A model generated the notes under the pieces. That model saw only the letters and a list, made by a program, of their open reading frames with translations. It was not told where the DNA came from and made no database searches. Both the position numbers and the translations under genes were made by a program. Positions 38,001-52,611 of a stretch of 64,000 nt of DNA are shown here, piece after piece. Source of the DNA: Ficedula albicollis. Lineage: Eukaryota > Chordata > Aves > Passeriformes > Muscicapidae. The DNA lies in contig NC_021685.1 in the NCBI RefSeq assembly GCF_000247815.1, positions 16,187,976 through 16,251,975 on the forward strand, written 5' to 3'. Every line of letters starts with the position of its first letter. Position 1 is the first letter of the stretch.

Positions 38001-40149
38001 CAATTTGCTAACCTTCCCTTTTCCCTGAGAAACCCGCTATTTGCAGTGCAATCACTTTCACACAGCTTCAGTGTCACTGAGTCCAAGCAGCTATAGCTCA
38101 CAGAAAAGTAAATCTTATGACAGAAGATGTTCCAAAAGTAGCCATTTCTCCTAACAGCATTTAAATTGCTCAGAGCATACTGGGACTATGCACCATCCTT
38201 CTCACATATGTGGACTGTCACATTTTTCACTCTCCGTTGCAAACATCCAGCAGCAGCCCTCGTCAAAGAGCCTCTAAAAGACAAAGCCTTTGCTGGGATG
38301 CATCTTCACTTTACTGCACGTAAGCTTGCCACATCAAACTCACCAGTGCACTCTCTATATCCATTCTCTACTGCGTCTACCACCGTGTTCTCTGGATCTC
38401 AGTGCCTAAATGTTAGGGCAATTATTTTCACATAGAGCTGGAAGAGGAATAAGTGCCTGCCCAAGTAGCTCTTCTTGAACTTGCTGCTTAACAACTGCCT
38501 GTGTGAATTAGGCAGGCGGGCAAGTGGCAGGCACACTCCTCTGGCAGCCAGCATGCTGCACACACTAGCCTGGTGTTCCATGGCTCCATTCTTTGCCTTT
38601 TTAACCTGTTGCACTTTCATTCTCCCAGAGGCAAATCACTGTCTACTTCTCTCACAGAAACACACTAGTTCCATGGCTCCATTCTTTGCCTTTTTAACCT
38701 GTTGCACTTTCATTCTCCCAGAGGCAAATCACTGTCTACTTCTCTCACAGAACACTGCGCTGGCAGTGAAGCACATCTAAGCATTGCTTCTGCCAAAACA
38801 CGCCTGGGCCATGCACTTTCCTTCTAAGCGCTATGTATCACCACATTCTGCCTCTCTCATTGTCTGAATTTAAATTGCAGGCTTCTTGGCTATGTCTCAC
38901 ACAGAGAACTGTGCCAGGACAACAAGCTTGCTTGGAGCTTGCCCCTGAAACTTGTGGAAACTTGTATTTGCAGCACATTCAAGGTGCAGTCCACTTTCCT
39001 TCCTGACCTGCAAAAAGCTGTCAGATCACTGTGCTCTCTGCACAGCCCTTCTCAGCTTGAACTACCAACCACAGCACACATTACAGCCTTGCAAGGACTA
39101 AAAATCTGGAGAGATGTCTCACAAAGAAAACTGTGCCAGGACAAAACCATGCTCTTCATGTCCTCTTCTCGTCGCCGAGATTGTTGTGCTGTGTTGAAAG
39201 TCATGGCCATAGAACGACTGATCCAGCAAGTGTTTGTCTCCTAGCACATTTCACTGAAACAGAGCTACATGGACAATTTGGACTCTGTGAAACAAAAAGA
39301 ATGTCATTATGTCTCCAGATGAGGAAACCCTTGCACAGCACACAGTGGTTGGGTGCCATATATGCGCTGAAAATAGCAAAGCTGAATGCTGTCACTGGGC
39401 TTCAGTTCTGTCCAGATTATGTAAGGAGAACCTGAAAGTGTCCAGAAGAAAGGCGAGTGGCAGACCAGGGGATCCGTGAAGAGTCCACAGGGAAGGACCA
39501 CTGAAAATCTCAGCAGTCAATGGGATTTTTGGGGAGTAAACCTGAGAGGGCACCCATGAAGGGTAACACAGGTGAAGCCGGGAAGGAGGCCTGGCAAAAG
39601 GACCGATGATCCCAAAATATCTCCAAAGAATCCTTTGGGAGAATGCCAAGTTAGCTTGCACTTTCTCTCAGAGGTAATTAAGGACAATCCACACTTGGGG
39701 GGTGGGGGGGAGGAGGCAGCAAAGGGAGTCGAGGAGGAGTCTTGTCAATCCGTGCTTGGACAGCAGCAATAAGAGGAATCAAGAAGGGATCTTGGCAGCA
39801 GAGGAACAGTTGGTGTTGGTATGTTGGGAAAGGATTTTTGAAGTGGAATGTGGAGGAATAGGGTTATAGCAAGTAGCAGCAGAAGGCATTTATCCTCAAA
39901 ATTTGCCAGCTGATCCAGGACCACCTGCAGGTTCTTTGTATCTCCAGCTTCCAGGACAGGGAAAACAAGGAAGTCAGGATTTAGAGGTGTTTCTCTATGA
40001 TGGGAAGTGGCAGGACCAGGCACAGAGGTGCAGGACTTGGGAGCATGGACTGGGGGTCTGTGGGGAGATGCAGGGTGGGGCTGTGGCTGTGGGGCACCCG
40101 GGGCTCAGCACCAGGCAGTGCCTGTCCTATAAGAGTCGGTTCTCTGATC
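32013..40149. other. AT-rich non-coding DNA with small tandem duplications
   Basis: About 8 kb in which I recognise no gene. Frames are short and overlap on both strands. Small direct duplications occur at about 33229-33340 (57-bp period), 36301-36403 (about 55 bp) and 38577-38750 (about 92 bp). Within 35.64-36.12 kb a C/T-rich stretch (CCTTGCCTTGG) is followed by its purine-rich complement (AAGGCAAGG). Old diverged repeats could be present unseen. Confidence 0.45.
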
Positions 40150-40675
40150 TGCCTCACGACCATCATCAGAGACTGAGACCCCAGGACCCCACCGCTCACT
40201 CTGGACCTGAGTTCTGGCCTGGCCAAGGTGGATGCTTGCCAAGGGACTGTTTGTAGGTGTGCTTGGTGCTTGTCATGGTACCCCGCTCTCGAGTAGTGTC
40301 CTGTTCCTGCACCTGCTTCTTGGAGCGACTATCTCCACATACAATGGTCCATAAATCTCCCCACCTTTTGGCCAGACGCCACTTGCTTTGAAAAAGGACT
40401 ATAAAAAGTGACTTTCCTAAAGAGGCTGTGAGATCTCTTTCTCCCTGACGATCGAAGACGCATCTCGGAGGACAACATGACGATGCATCCCGTCTGTTGG
40501 TAGCTACATCCCATCCTTTCTCTCTCCCTTTCTCTCCCCTTTTACTTTGTTTCCTTTACCTCTTTCTCTCTCTCTCCCTCTTCTATCACAGAACTGAATT
40601 GTTGGCACGCAATAAACTGCATTGCTACTTGCTGCTGAGTAAAACTTGAGTCTCTTGCTTTTTGTCTTTTGTACC
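40150..40675 (+). mobile_element. LTR of a class I ERV (5' LTR)
   Basis: The stretch has the order of a retroviral LTR: a TATA box TATAAAAAG at 40400-40408, a pyrimidine-rich R region, a polyadenylation signal AATAAA at 40611-40616, and a T-rich U5 (TTGCTTTTTGTCTTTTGTAC). Gag/pol remnants of the same orientation follow within 400 bp. The exact left edge and the primer-binding site could not be assigned; TGGGGTCAAACC at about 40677 is a candidate whose tRNA I cannot name. Confidence 0.72.
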
Positions 40676-41039
40676 CTGGGGTCAAACCATCACGACTCCT
40701 GCTCAGGTTGAGCAGATCATGACATGTCCCCTCTTGTGGGCACCCCGGGCAGGGGGGCAGTGGCTCCCAGCCTCCAGGAGGCTGCTGGTTGTGCCCACTG
40801 GGTGTGCCAACGGAGGCAGCATTTGGACACTGTGGCAGAACAGGGACCGGGTCTCAAATATAGTGTATGGCAAAGAGGGTGAGCTCACAGGGGAGGAGCA
40901 AGGTATATCTCGAAAATAAGGATTATACATGGAAGTGTTAGGATTTTCTTTTAAAGGATTTTGTTTGGGTCACTGGAGAAACAAATGGTTTTGTGCTGTG
41001 CTAGAATGAGCACCCAAAGGCAGTAGTGGGAGTGGTGGC

Positions 41040-41386
41040 TAGAGGAATGGCAGAATAAGCCCCTGGATGAACTGGTTAGAAAGATACAGCAAGTGTATGT
41101 AAGAAGGGATGAGGAAAAGGTAAAGGCAAAGGTGATGGCAGAGTTCTTACTGCCCCAAAGGGATAAACCACAGGGCCCAAGGGGGCCTCCAGTGCAGAAG
41201 GAACTGGATTTGCCACAAGGGCTTGGCAGAGGCATTCCCTCCTCAAAAGGGGAGAGACAACCCAAACAGCAGCTGGGAAGGAATCAGTGTACTTATCTTC
41301 AGGGACACTCAAAGAGAGAATGTCTGCAAGAAACAACTGGATCCTCAGAGGAGGAAGTCCAGCAATTAACGGAGATGGATAGTTAG
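41040..41386 (+). pseudogene. gag: ERV class I gag remnant (capsid end and nucleocapsid)
   Basis: A lysine/arginine/glutamate-rich segment is followed by a decayed zinc knuckle: C, H and C of the CX2CX4HX4C pattern are kept (QCTYLQGHSKREC) but the second C is replaced by L. Gag of gamma-like viruses ends with one such knuckle. Matrix and nearly all of capsid are absent, because only about 400 bp separate this from the LTR. The frame ends at a stop at 41384-41386, just before the protease region. Confidence 0.68.
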
Positions 41387-41389
41387 GGG

Positions 41390-42000
41390 TATCAGGGGTT
41401 TCCATTATACCAGAGACCTGCCACACTGGAGCTCTTGATAACATTCAGGGTGGGTCTGGACTGGGAAGAAAGTGCTTCCTGATAGACACAGGGGCCTCTC
41501 AATCCACTTTGGATTTTATCCATAAAGGGAAGAATTGTCAAGAAATTTTCTAATTAGAGGGTGAATGTGTTTTTTTCAACCACAATTAGTACATGTGGGA
41601 GTTAGGTTTGAAATGCATGATTTTCTGTTCTTTCCTAATTGTAATCATTATTTACTGGGAAGAAATTTGCTGGCTACATCGGAAATGCAAAATAACATCT
41701 TAAAAGTGATGCAGAAGCCAGCTATTAACTATTATAACTTTGTGTCAAATGTCTGAGAAGGCCTATGCTGCCGAAAACCTGGAAATTTGAGCAGTCCCAG
41801 GGAAATCTGGAAAATTAGCTATGGAGGTTCTCCAAATTACTTTGAAGCAACCAGGACAAGTGGTGTCTAAAAAGCAATAGCCTCCTTTTAAGGTAGGTAA
41901 AGAAGGGTTTATAGCCTGTTAGCGAGTCCCTATTAAAGGCAGGAGCCATGCATGTCTCCCTATAATACTCCTGTCCTTCCAGTTAAGAAACTGGATGAAT
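41390..42000 (+). pseudogene. pol: ERV class I protease and RT N-terminal remnant
   Basis: The aspartic protease motif FLIDTGAS is read at about 41476-41499, with DTGA at 41485-41496. About 450 bp later the RT fingers motif PYNTPVLPVKK is recognisable at about 41961-41993. Stops and frame changes separate the two. After 42000 the retroviral signal stops abruptly, so the YXDD-containing palm is missing. Confidence 0.72.
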
Positions 42001-42300
42001 AGATGCTGTAACTCCTTCCTAGCTATTTACTGTGTTAGTCTCTAAGAAGGAGCTAGTCACTGCATGGGATAAACAAAGGATCAAAAGAGGCTCCTTGCCT
42101 TTCTCAAAGTTCGTAGTTTATTTCATGGTGGTCCCAGGCAAAAAGAGGAAGAAGATCTCAGATAATGGTCTTTTCTAGGAAAGGGTCAGGGAGGGGAATT
42201 TGGCTTTCTGCCAATAGGATGGGGACAGGGGGGAAGGGTTAAAGCATTCCTTATATATCTGGTATGGGGTTACAACAAATAGATACCAGAAGGAAAGCAG
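42001..42300. other. Unidentified block inside class I pol
   Basis: About 300 bp with no pol similarity that I can see; it replaces the RT palm. It may be an insertion or the filler of a deletion. Confidence 0.35.
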
Positions 42301-42329
42301 AATATTAAAGTGTTAGAAAAACAAAAAAA

Positions 42330-42700
42330 TACCAAAAACACGTTAACTGAAGGCCATGCCCTAGCCCTTCCTGACAGGGAAAAAGAATTTGAAATATATG
42401 CGGATGATAAACAGGACTATACTGAAAGCATTTTAGTATGGGAACGCAGGGGTATATGGCAGCCTGTTGCTTTCCTTCCCTAAGATGTTAGACCCAGTGG
42501 CCTGGAGGCTGGCCTCATCTGCAGAATTGTGTGACCCTGGCTGAAGCAATTCCCTTTTCTTTCTCCAGTCCCTTGGCTAGCTCTGGACCAGAGATGGTTC
42601 CTCATGAACAAAGGTAAAAAAACCAAAGGCGGCTCTTCCACCCATGATAATGTCCAGCACCTTATTCTCGAAACATGTCCAGGGAGAGAGAGACACACAA
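42330..42700 (+). pseudogene. pol: ERV class I RT connection / RNase H start remnant
   Basis: The frame reads segments such as LTEGHALALPDREKEFEIYA and RGIWQPVAFLP, which match the region between RT thumb and RNase H of gamma-like pol. A stop falls right after VAFLP and similarity then fades. Confidence 0.68.
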
Positions 42701-42703
42701 AGG

Positions 42704-42947
42704 ATGGCAGGGAATTTTAAACCTAGGATGAGGGGAGGAGGGAAACTGAGTTGCAGTCAATGGGGTTGTGCCAGCAGGGAGAGGCTATGGGAGGGCTGAA
42801 CCAACTTCACAAAACTCTGAGGATAATGGCAGGGAATTTTAAACCTAGGATGAGGGGAGGAGGGAAACTGAGTTGCAGTCAATGGGGTTGTGCCAGCAGG
42901 GAGAGGCTATGGGAGGGCTGAACCAACTTCACAAAACTCTGAGGATA
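42704..42947. repeat. 122-bp tandem duplication in class I ERV
   Basis: ATGGCAGGGAATTTTAAACC starts at 42704 and again at 42826; the two 122-bp copies are essentially identical. Either a recent local duplication or an assembly error. Confidence 0.92.
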
Positions 42948-43109
42948 CAGTGCAAACCATTTTCTCAGTGCAATAAAGAACCATAACAGTGCAATACAAC
43001 TCCTGGCTTTTACGTTAACTGAAGCCTGAAAACTGATGACAGGATAATATTTTGTTATTAAAGTCTCACATCAAATTAAAGTTTTGTGAACTGAAAAAGC
43101 TCTAAGTGG

Positions 43110-43365
43110 CTGCCCAGTGTTTGGTTATTACAGTCTAAAACCTATTTAAATGGAACAGAAAGATTTAGTATTGAGAAGTGGGGAAGGGTTTAACCCCAGT
43201 CCCGTTTGTACAGTCCTGGAGAGGGAGGATTCAAGTGATAGATCTCCAGAACCACTGTTACAAGACACTCCCTGGTCTAAAGGAGAAAATGTGGTTATTA
43301 CTGAGTCTTCAGGAGTGATAGAGGGGAAGAAGGTTATAGAAGACACTATTATTAAGGGAAGATAA
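43110..43365 (+). pseudogene. pol: Possible ERV class I RNase H region remnant
   Basis: A 71-codon frame (LRSGEGFNPSPVCTVLERED) lies where RNase H of gamma-like pol is expected; NP at the start of that domain is a family trait. The match is short, so this is tentative. Confidence 0.4.
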
Positions 43366-43549
43366 TTAGAGGAAGAAGGCTGCTTCCACCCACGTGGTGT
43401 CTTGAAAAATTTCTTCAATGGGAAGCTCTGCTGGCACAGCCCCTGTCTTTGGACTTTGCTATTCATAACATCCAACCAGGGGATTTAATCACACTTAAGG
43501 AGTGGAAAGAAGCACTACTGGTGACAAAGTGGCATGGCGTCATGGTGTG

Positions 43550-44177
43550 ACTTGGGTTTTGCCAATTTTAATATATTTAATTTCTTTTTTAGAGATAGGA
43601 TTTAAGAGTAAAGACAACGCAGGCTTAAAACTTAAAAAGGTACAAGAAGAAATTTATTAATAACACAGAAAGAATTCAGAATAAGATTCCTAGATTATTC
43701 GCTCCTCCCTTTATTCCACATTCCTTAACAACATCATACAGAAAACACTTCAGTCAGTTATCCACCCAAATAATCATTTCAGTTCACTTAAGAGAGAAAA
43801 GTTCCTTTTTTAGCTATGGCTTAGGGGGTGTCTTCACTTTTACAATCTACATCCGCCCGGGAAAATATTGCAGATTATGACTCTCCTCCCATTTTTCACA
43901 GTCCTTCCAGAGATGTGCTATGAGTTATGTTACACAATTGGGGTACCACTTTTAAAGGCAGGCTGCTGAAAAACAAAATTCTCTTCATCTCCTTCTCTAT
44001 CAAATGTCTCTGTTCATATTCCATCCAAGAACAGAGAGAGCTCCATTTCCCCAAGGCAAAAAGTCTTCTTCTCAAGCATCCAAACCTCCCCAAGTATATT
44101 TCACAGTTTAAAGGAATTTTAGTGTAGTGACCGTCCCCTTAGCCCACAAAAAAGGTTTTCAGCTACTTATCAGTTGC
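43550..44177 (-). mobile_element. Possible solo or partial LTR, antisense
   Basis: On the minus strand a TATA-like TTTAAAAG lies near 43955 and AATAAA lies at 43653-43658 (TTTATT on +). This order fits an LTR read leftwards. The block has no pol similarity although it lies between pol fragments. Its right edge is lost at the adapter and G run. Boundaries and family are uncertain. Confidence 0.35.
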
Positions 44178-44531
<354 letters not shown>

Positions 44532-45027
44532 CTCAGGAGATCAAGAATCTTATCCAGGCATTAAGAAGTTAAAATTGTATCCAGATTGTGAAGAAGCCAC
44601 ATGGGCAGCTGGAGGCCTCTTCTGCCACGTGGAGAGCCGGTACCGGAGCCATGCGGCCGGTACCGGAGCCATGCGTCTGGTGCTGGAGCCATGCGGTGCC
44701 GGGGGCCACCAAGCCAGGGCCGGGGGCTGCCCTGAGCCACAGGCTGCCCGGGGCCACCCAGGGCCGTGGCCCCGGGGTGTTGCTATTGGCCTGCCAGCCA
44801 GAAGGCCAAAGAGAAGAAATTAGCCTTAGCAACGTGATTTATGAAAGCAAAATAACTTTCAATTGGTTTCCCGAGCTGTCCATCACCAAATCAGCTCTTT
44901 GATTGGTTCCAGCAGCTCACAGGGGAAGCCCCCAGAGACGGGACAGCCCCTCCTCTTCCCCGGCCTCGTGGTGCTTTCCCTGAGGTGAATCAACCCCTCC
45001 CCCCCAGCAGGTGAAACCAACACACGT
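44532..45027. other. GC-rich block with 20-bp triplicate, unassigned
   Basis: Contains three tandem units close to GCCGGTACCGGAGCCATGCG (about 44636-44696), then GC-rich DNA without recognised coding content. It lies between pol fragments and the integrase end, so it may be ERV DNA too diverged to recognise or DNA joined by misassembly. Confidence 0.4.
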
Positions 45028-45132
45028 GGACCTTTCCAGGTGTTACTGACCACAGAAACAGCCATCAAGACATCTGAACAGGGTGGACCCATGACACTCT
45101 GGTCAAGGACTCTAAGACCCTGGAGATTTTGA
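45028..45132 (+). pseudogene. pol: ERV class I integrase C-terminal fragment
   Basis: A short frame starts GPFQVLLTTETAIKT and ends at TGA 45130-45132. GPFQVLLTT is the typical C-terminal (SH3-like) segment of gamma-type integrase. It sits just upstream of env, as expected. The catalytic core and zinc domain are missing. Confidence 0.62.
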
Positions 45133-45163
45133 CGTCGCAGCTGGAGGAGAAGGATGGCAGGCC

Positions 45164-47345
45164 ATGACTGATGCTCGGCAAGAGTGGACTGGAGCAGTAG
45201 GCAGTGCGTCGACATTAGGAGGAGCCTCGTGTACTTATCCACAGACTGTTGAAATAGTCTGTACAGGTATCCATCCTGTAGAATCTCCAGTCACTGCGGG
45301 GGGCTACAACTTGCAGTCATTGTTTTCTTTATTTGTTTATTTCTTTATTATTTTCTGTGCCTCACTTGCCACAAGTGGTGCAGAAGACAATGTAAAAATT
45401 AGACTTGGTAATTAGAATACACTATTCGAATATTTTTGACTATACACTATATTTTCTTTACTAATCCTACTTTTGTATTGTCAGCTTAACTTTAGGCCAG
45501 GAGTGGAAGAATCGATTTGCAACCTTAGGAGAACTAGCAAAAGTTTTTAACCTTAGCGATTGTTGACTTTGCAGAGTGCCAAGAGGATCTGAAGAGTGGC
45601 CATGTGTGACTAGCCCAGTTGAACCTAAATAGTGGATCAACACCGTATGTAAGGTCCATAATGGGACAGGATTTGGGGACAAAGAAGATGACTTCATTCT
45701 TCTGAAGCAGCCAATTTTTGCCTAAATACAACAGGTGGTGTTTATATAGGAAAAGCTTTTGTGAATTGACTTTATATTTGATTTTAAACAAAAGGGTTTG
45801 GATTCCCAATTATCCTCCTTACAATTAATCCAATTATCAAGGTAAATACAATCAAATGCCTGTTAAGCTCACTAATGGTAGCTGCGTAAGGTGTTCCTAC
45901 CATAATTAATGAAAATATTTTGAAGGCTGTAAAGCAGTGGGAGGGACAAGAAATAATTTTACCACCTAATTTTAACCTGCCCCGGAGAAAATTTCTCAAG
46001 CAGAACACATGTTGTTTGTGATTATCAGTGGAAATAGCAACACCAGAATGGAACTTGAAGCCTTTTTAGTGAGTTCTGCTCCAAATCCAACCAAACAGCT
46101 TGCAGATGTAAATGTAGATGGGAACCCTGCGTGGGAGCCTGGAAATGCAAATATTGTGGCTCTTATGGTGGGGCAACAATTGTTGGAGGACCATTAGGCT
46201 CAGGAAGCAACCTGTATCGTGACTCACCAATTGATGTCAAAGGGCAGGAAGGGCCCTTTGTTAACGGAACATGCTATTTGAAAGGATATTATGGGATTTG
46301 TGACCAATATGCTTACCCCAGGTTACCTCCAAACTGTCCAGGGATATGTTATACGGGACATATTAGACCATTGTTCTTTCTCATACCACAAGTTCAGGAA
46401 AAACACTTAAGAATCAAAATCTATGATGATTTAATTGGAGAAAAGGAGTCAATTGATGCAGCCCTGGCTGGAGGGAGCACCGCAAAATGGGGAAAAGATG
46501 AATGGCCACCAGAAAAAAATTAGACCAACCACTTGCAATCCACAGGAATTAATATCAGGTACCAGAGAACCCATTTAAATTAGAATGGGATAAGTACATT
46601 ACAAACTGTCTTTGAAATAATAACCAACCAGACAGCTATGGCTCTTGACCTTCTTGACCTTCTACTATTCTACTAAAATGAGGAACACAGTATTTCAATA
46701 TTGGACAGGATTAGATTATCAGTTAGCAGAAGAAGGAGGAGTTTGTGGAAAAATGAATGACTCAAACTGCTGTTTGCAAAGACATGGCAAAGAAAAGTGG
46801 TCAAATGTCATGGTCATGGGAGATGAAGAGACGACACAACATCAAAGTTCATGCAACAGAGACAGCTGTAATGGTGTGCATTATATATATAGGCTCTTAT
46901 ATAGGTTATTCGCAGGACACCATGTTCAAACCTGATTGGCAATGATTTAGTTACCACCCAGGTCATTGCCCAATAACTACCTGCTTACATTCTCATCAGG
47001 GATTGGCTGGCATCCTCTCTCTGTAGCCAAATCCCTTCTCCTCTCAGTGCCCTCTCTGTGGGGCTCACAGTCTAGCTGCTCACCCTCATAGTCAAACAAA
47101 TAACAATAGAAGTAAAGTTAGCTCATATTCCAACCCAAACATGGAAAGGATGGGAATGGGACACATTTTCATGGTTACCTGCAATCTAGGGGTTAAATGA
47201 GTACTATTTCTCCTCTTATGTGCTATAGCAACTTTAATCTTTTTGCTATGCATGACACCTTACTGAGTGCAACTCTTTCAGCAAGTGGTCAATGGGATGC
47301 AGGTAGTAGCCACACTTATCCCTGAGAAATTACTTCAAAAGGACT
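45164..47345 (+). pseudogene. env: ERV class I env remnant (surface and transmembrane)
   Basis: A hydrophobic leader-like segment lies at about 45320-45380. The surface part contains a CXXC motif of the CWLC type at 45561-45572, with a stop (TGA) at its second codon. Two longer open pieces follow (46131-46523, 46645-46935) with frame breaks between them. The second carries GGVCGKMNDSNCC at about 46738-46773, a cysteine cluster with seven residues before CC, typical of the immunosuppressive/disulfide region of retroviral transmembrane subunits. A hydrophobic segment near 47220-47260 fits the membrane anchor. Multiple stops and shifts make it non-functional. No 3' LTR follows. Confidence 0.72.
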
Positions 47346-47364
47346 GAAAACGATGTCATGGAAA

Positions 47365-48789
47365 TTAGCTGCAAAACAAAGGAAGACCCAGGAAGAAAAA
47401 CTTAAACCAATCATAATTAAAATCTGTAAAGAAATATGGAGAAAATTTGTCCTTGGGTAAATGAATGGAAATTTGGCCAGTATAGCTATCTAGAGCAAAT
47501 TGGAGACTTTCATTGGTCTGGAGCAAATGCTCCAGATTTCCAGTGGTCAGTGGCAGGTAAATGCATGTGAGCTCACACCCTGCAAGAGAGCGGAAGCGAG
47601 CTCTGGCCTTTTTTATCAGGTGTGCCGTAATTTCTTGCAATGTGGTAATTGTCTTTGTGGGTTGATTGCTTGTGAAGAGCCATTCAAGGATCAGCAAAGG
47701 GTCTGTGAGTTGAGGGTTCCATTGGAAAATCAGTCCATGAAAGTGAGGGTCTTTTCCCAGGATGACAAACTGGAAGGGCAGATCAGGTTCAAATCGATGA
47801 GCTTGGCATGAGGAGAGGGCTTCTTGGACTTTGACAATGGCACTTTGGCCTTCTGGTGTGATGGTGCATGGGGAGTCGAGGTCTTCTTTGCCATGGAGAA
47901 GGTTGAACAGAGGGGCAAGGTCTTTTGTTGTGATTCCCAGAAGGGGGCGTATCCAGTTGATGGATCCGCACAAACTGTGCAGGTCTCTTAGGGTTCTTGG
48001 GTTGTCTTTGATGGAAAGCTGCTGGGGTACAATGGTTCTTTCACGGATTTGAAGTCCAAGATAATTCCACGGGCTGGTGTACTGTACTTTGTCTTCACGG
48101 ATTTCAAATCCTGCTTTTTTGATGGTTTCAATGGTTGTTTTCACTGCTTTGTCCAAGTAGGACTTTTCTGAAGCACAAACTAGAATGTCGTCCATGTAGT
48201 AGCAGATGATTGCATCTGGGCATGAGCTCCGAACAGGAGAGAGACCATGAGCCACATACCATTGGCATATGGTGGGAGAGTTTTTGAGTCCTTGAGGAAG
48301 AAAAAGCCAGTGGTATCTCTTGAGGGGAGCCTCTCTGTTTAGAGAGGGGATGGAGAAGGCAAACCATGGGGTGTCTTGGGGGTGCAGTGGAATGCTGAAG
48401 AAGCAATCTTTGATGTCAATGACGGCAAGTGTCCAATTTCGAGGCAGCATTGATGGAGAAGGCAGACCACGCTGAAGAGGACCCATGTCTTCGATGACGT
48501 CGTTGATTTTGCGAAGGTCTTGGAGAAACCTCCATCTGCTTGTTCCAGGTTTTTGCAGGACAAAAACGGGAGTGTTCCAGGGGCTTGTGGTTTCAGTGAT
48601 ATGGCCTTTGGCGAGTTGCTCTTCCACCAGGGCATGCAATGCACGCAGTTTCACTTTTGAAAGGGACCACTGCTTGACCCAGATGAGATCTTCACTTTTC
48701 CACGTGAGCTGAGGGGTCAGTGGGAGAGCGCGCTCTTCAGTGGCCCAAATCAGAAATCCCAGCTTTGAATTCGGAGAGAAACTCCCCAT
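47365..48789 (-). pseudogene. pol: ERV class II reverse transcriptase, truncated
   Basis: A 474-codon open frame encodes the polymerase domain. Visible motifs are TSPWNTPVFVLQKPG (fingers), AVIDIKDCFFSIPL (first catalytic Asp), LPQGLKNSPTICQ (palm) and YYMDDILV with the catalytic pair (YMDD codons 48187-48198). Thumb and connection segments follow, and the frame runs out at a stop at the ERV breakpoint. RNase H and integrase are absent. In beta-like viruses pol is expressed by frameshifting from pro; here pro is broken. The domain is open but the element is not competent. Confidence 0.9.
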
Positions 48790-49399
48790 TGGTATAGGAC
48801 ATCTCTACCTTGCAAGGTGATGGGGGCTCTGACCACGAATGGGTGATTGGTTGCCAGCTTGCCTTCAGGTTCTTCGACAAGGATGTTTTTTCTTTTCACC
48901 ATGTCTTTTGCATGGACACGGTGACGCCACCAATTCCAGAAATCATGCCAGCTACCAGTTGCAGTTCCCAGCTGGATGGCCATTATGAGCGAGCAATGAT
49001 GATGACATCAGCTCCGGTGTTGATCATCCCTGGTCTGAGGATTCTCTCACCTTTGAAGAGGATGTTGCATTCAATTATGGGTTTCTTTGAGCCCATGATC
49101 TGCACCCAGAGTATGGTAGGGTTGAGGGGGATCTGTTCATTGTAATTCTTTGGGAGCAGGAAGGCTCGTGCAATTGGTGTGTCCTGTAAAAAAAAAAAAA
49201 GGTGTGTCTGTGCAGCGAAGTTGGACAGAGATTTCTTGTCCAAATTGTACAGTTTGAATCTCTGGCAAAACAAAAATTTGTTTTGGGCTGTGGAAAGTGT
49301 CATCAAGTATTAAAATGTCCCAAGAACCACCTGGTGGTCCACATTTGCCTGTGGGAACATGGTAGAAATTGCCATCTGTGAAGTTCAAAGACAATGCGT

Positions 49400-49424
<25 letters not shown>
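48750..49424 (-). pseudogene. pro: ERV class II protease region, broken
   Basis: Three overlapping minus-strand frames make up this region. A frame change coincides with a 13-A run on + at 49188-49200. The catalytic triad region reads INTGAD: the codon for the usual active-site Asp is AAC (Asn; + 49019-49021). A stop follows seven codons after TGAD (IIIARS, stop). The C-terminal piece ends with LQGRDVLYQWG, the usual end of beta-type retroviral protease. Both changes inactivate the enzyme. Confidence 0.8.
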
Positions 49425-51941
<2,517 letters not shown>

Positions 51942-52248
51942 GGAACTCTATGGCTGAAAAAAGAGGGAAAAAAAACCCAAAAAACCCCCAAAACCCAGTG
52001 GTGACCCTGACATGAAAAGCACGCTTATAAAAAGGCTAGAGATACTCACCAGGTCGCAGCCGATGGGTCAGGACTGCTGGCTGCCTGCTAGCTGGTCCAG
52101 CCTCAGGTGTGGATTCTGAGGTTGTTGGACATTCTTGGTTGGAGCAGATTTTATAGAACAAAGAGCTGCAGGCCAAAGGGTTAGCGTCTCCGAAGGTGGA
52201 ACTGTTCAGGGAATGCTGCTCACGATCACCCTGATGAGAGGTCTCAGA

Positions 52249-52266
52249 GTGAGGTTCGGGTAGCCA
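52249..52266 (-). promoter_or_regulatory. Possible retroviral primer-binding site
   Basis: On the minus strand TGGCTACCCGAACCTCAC starts two bases after the LTR end (CTACA, GT, TGG). The spacing and the starting TGG are right for a primer-binding site, and it resembles a lysine-tRNA site only in part. The tRNA cannot be named by eye. Confidence 0.45.
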
Positions 52267-52268
52267 AC

Positions 52269-52611
52269 TGTAGCTGCCGAAGGTAGGGTGGTTCTAGCTC
52301 CCGGCTGCTAAGGGAGACTGGATAGCTCTGAGAGCTCCCGAGGCAGAGTGCCAGCTACGAGCTAGCAAGGGACAGAGACTCCGGGACTCGCAGCAGAAGG
52401 TTCCGAAGGTAGTTTATTTCTCCAAAGGGGTTCCACTAGCAAAATCCGGTTACATAGCATAGCAAGGAGTCTTTATAGGTTTCAAAGGGATTGAAATTCT
52501 AACCAGTAAAATTATGAGCTGAGAAACTATCCAATTAGTTTAAAATTCTAGGTAAGAAAAAGACCAATCATCTAGTACAGTTAAAAACAATAGAAATCCT
52601 AAATTATAACA
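52269..52611 (-). mobile_element. Class II ERV 5' LTR, 343 bp
   Basis: On the minus strand it begins TGTTATAATTTAGG and ends GGCAGCTACA, giving TG...CA ends. A TATA box (CCTATAAAG) lies at about 52473-52480 and an AATAAA signal at about 52413-52418, with a C/G-rich R/U5 behind. Gag follows 330 bp further along the same strand. Confidence 0.78.

Noticed and set aside
51999..52016. Tryptophan-tRNA primer-binding-site-like TGGTGACCCTGACATG on +
   Set aside because: It resembles the alpharetrovirus site, but no LTR precedes it on + and the surrounding element runs on the minus strand. Probably chance.
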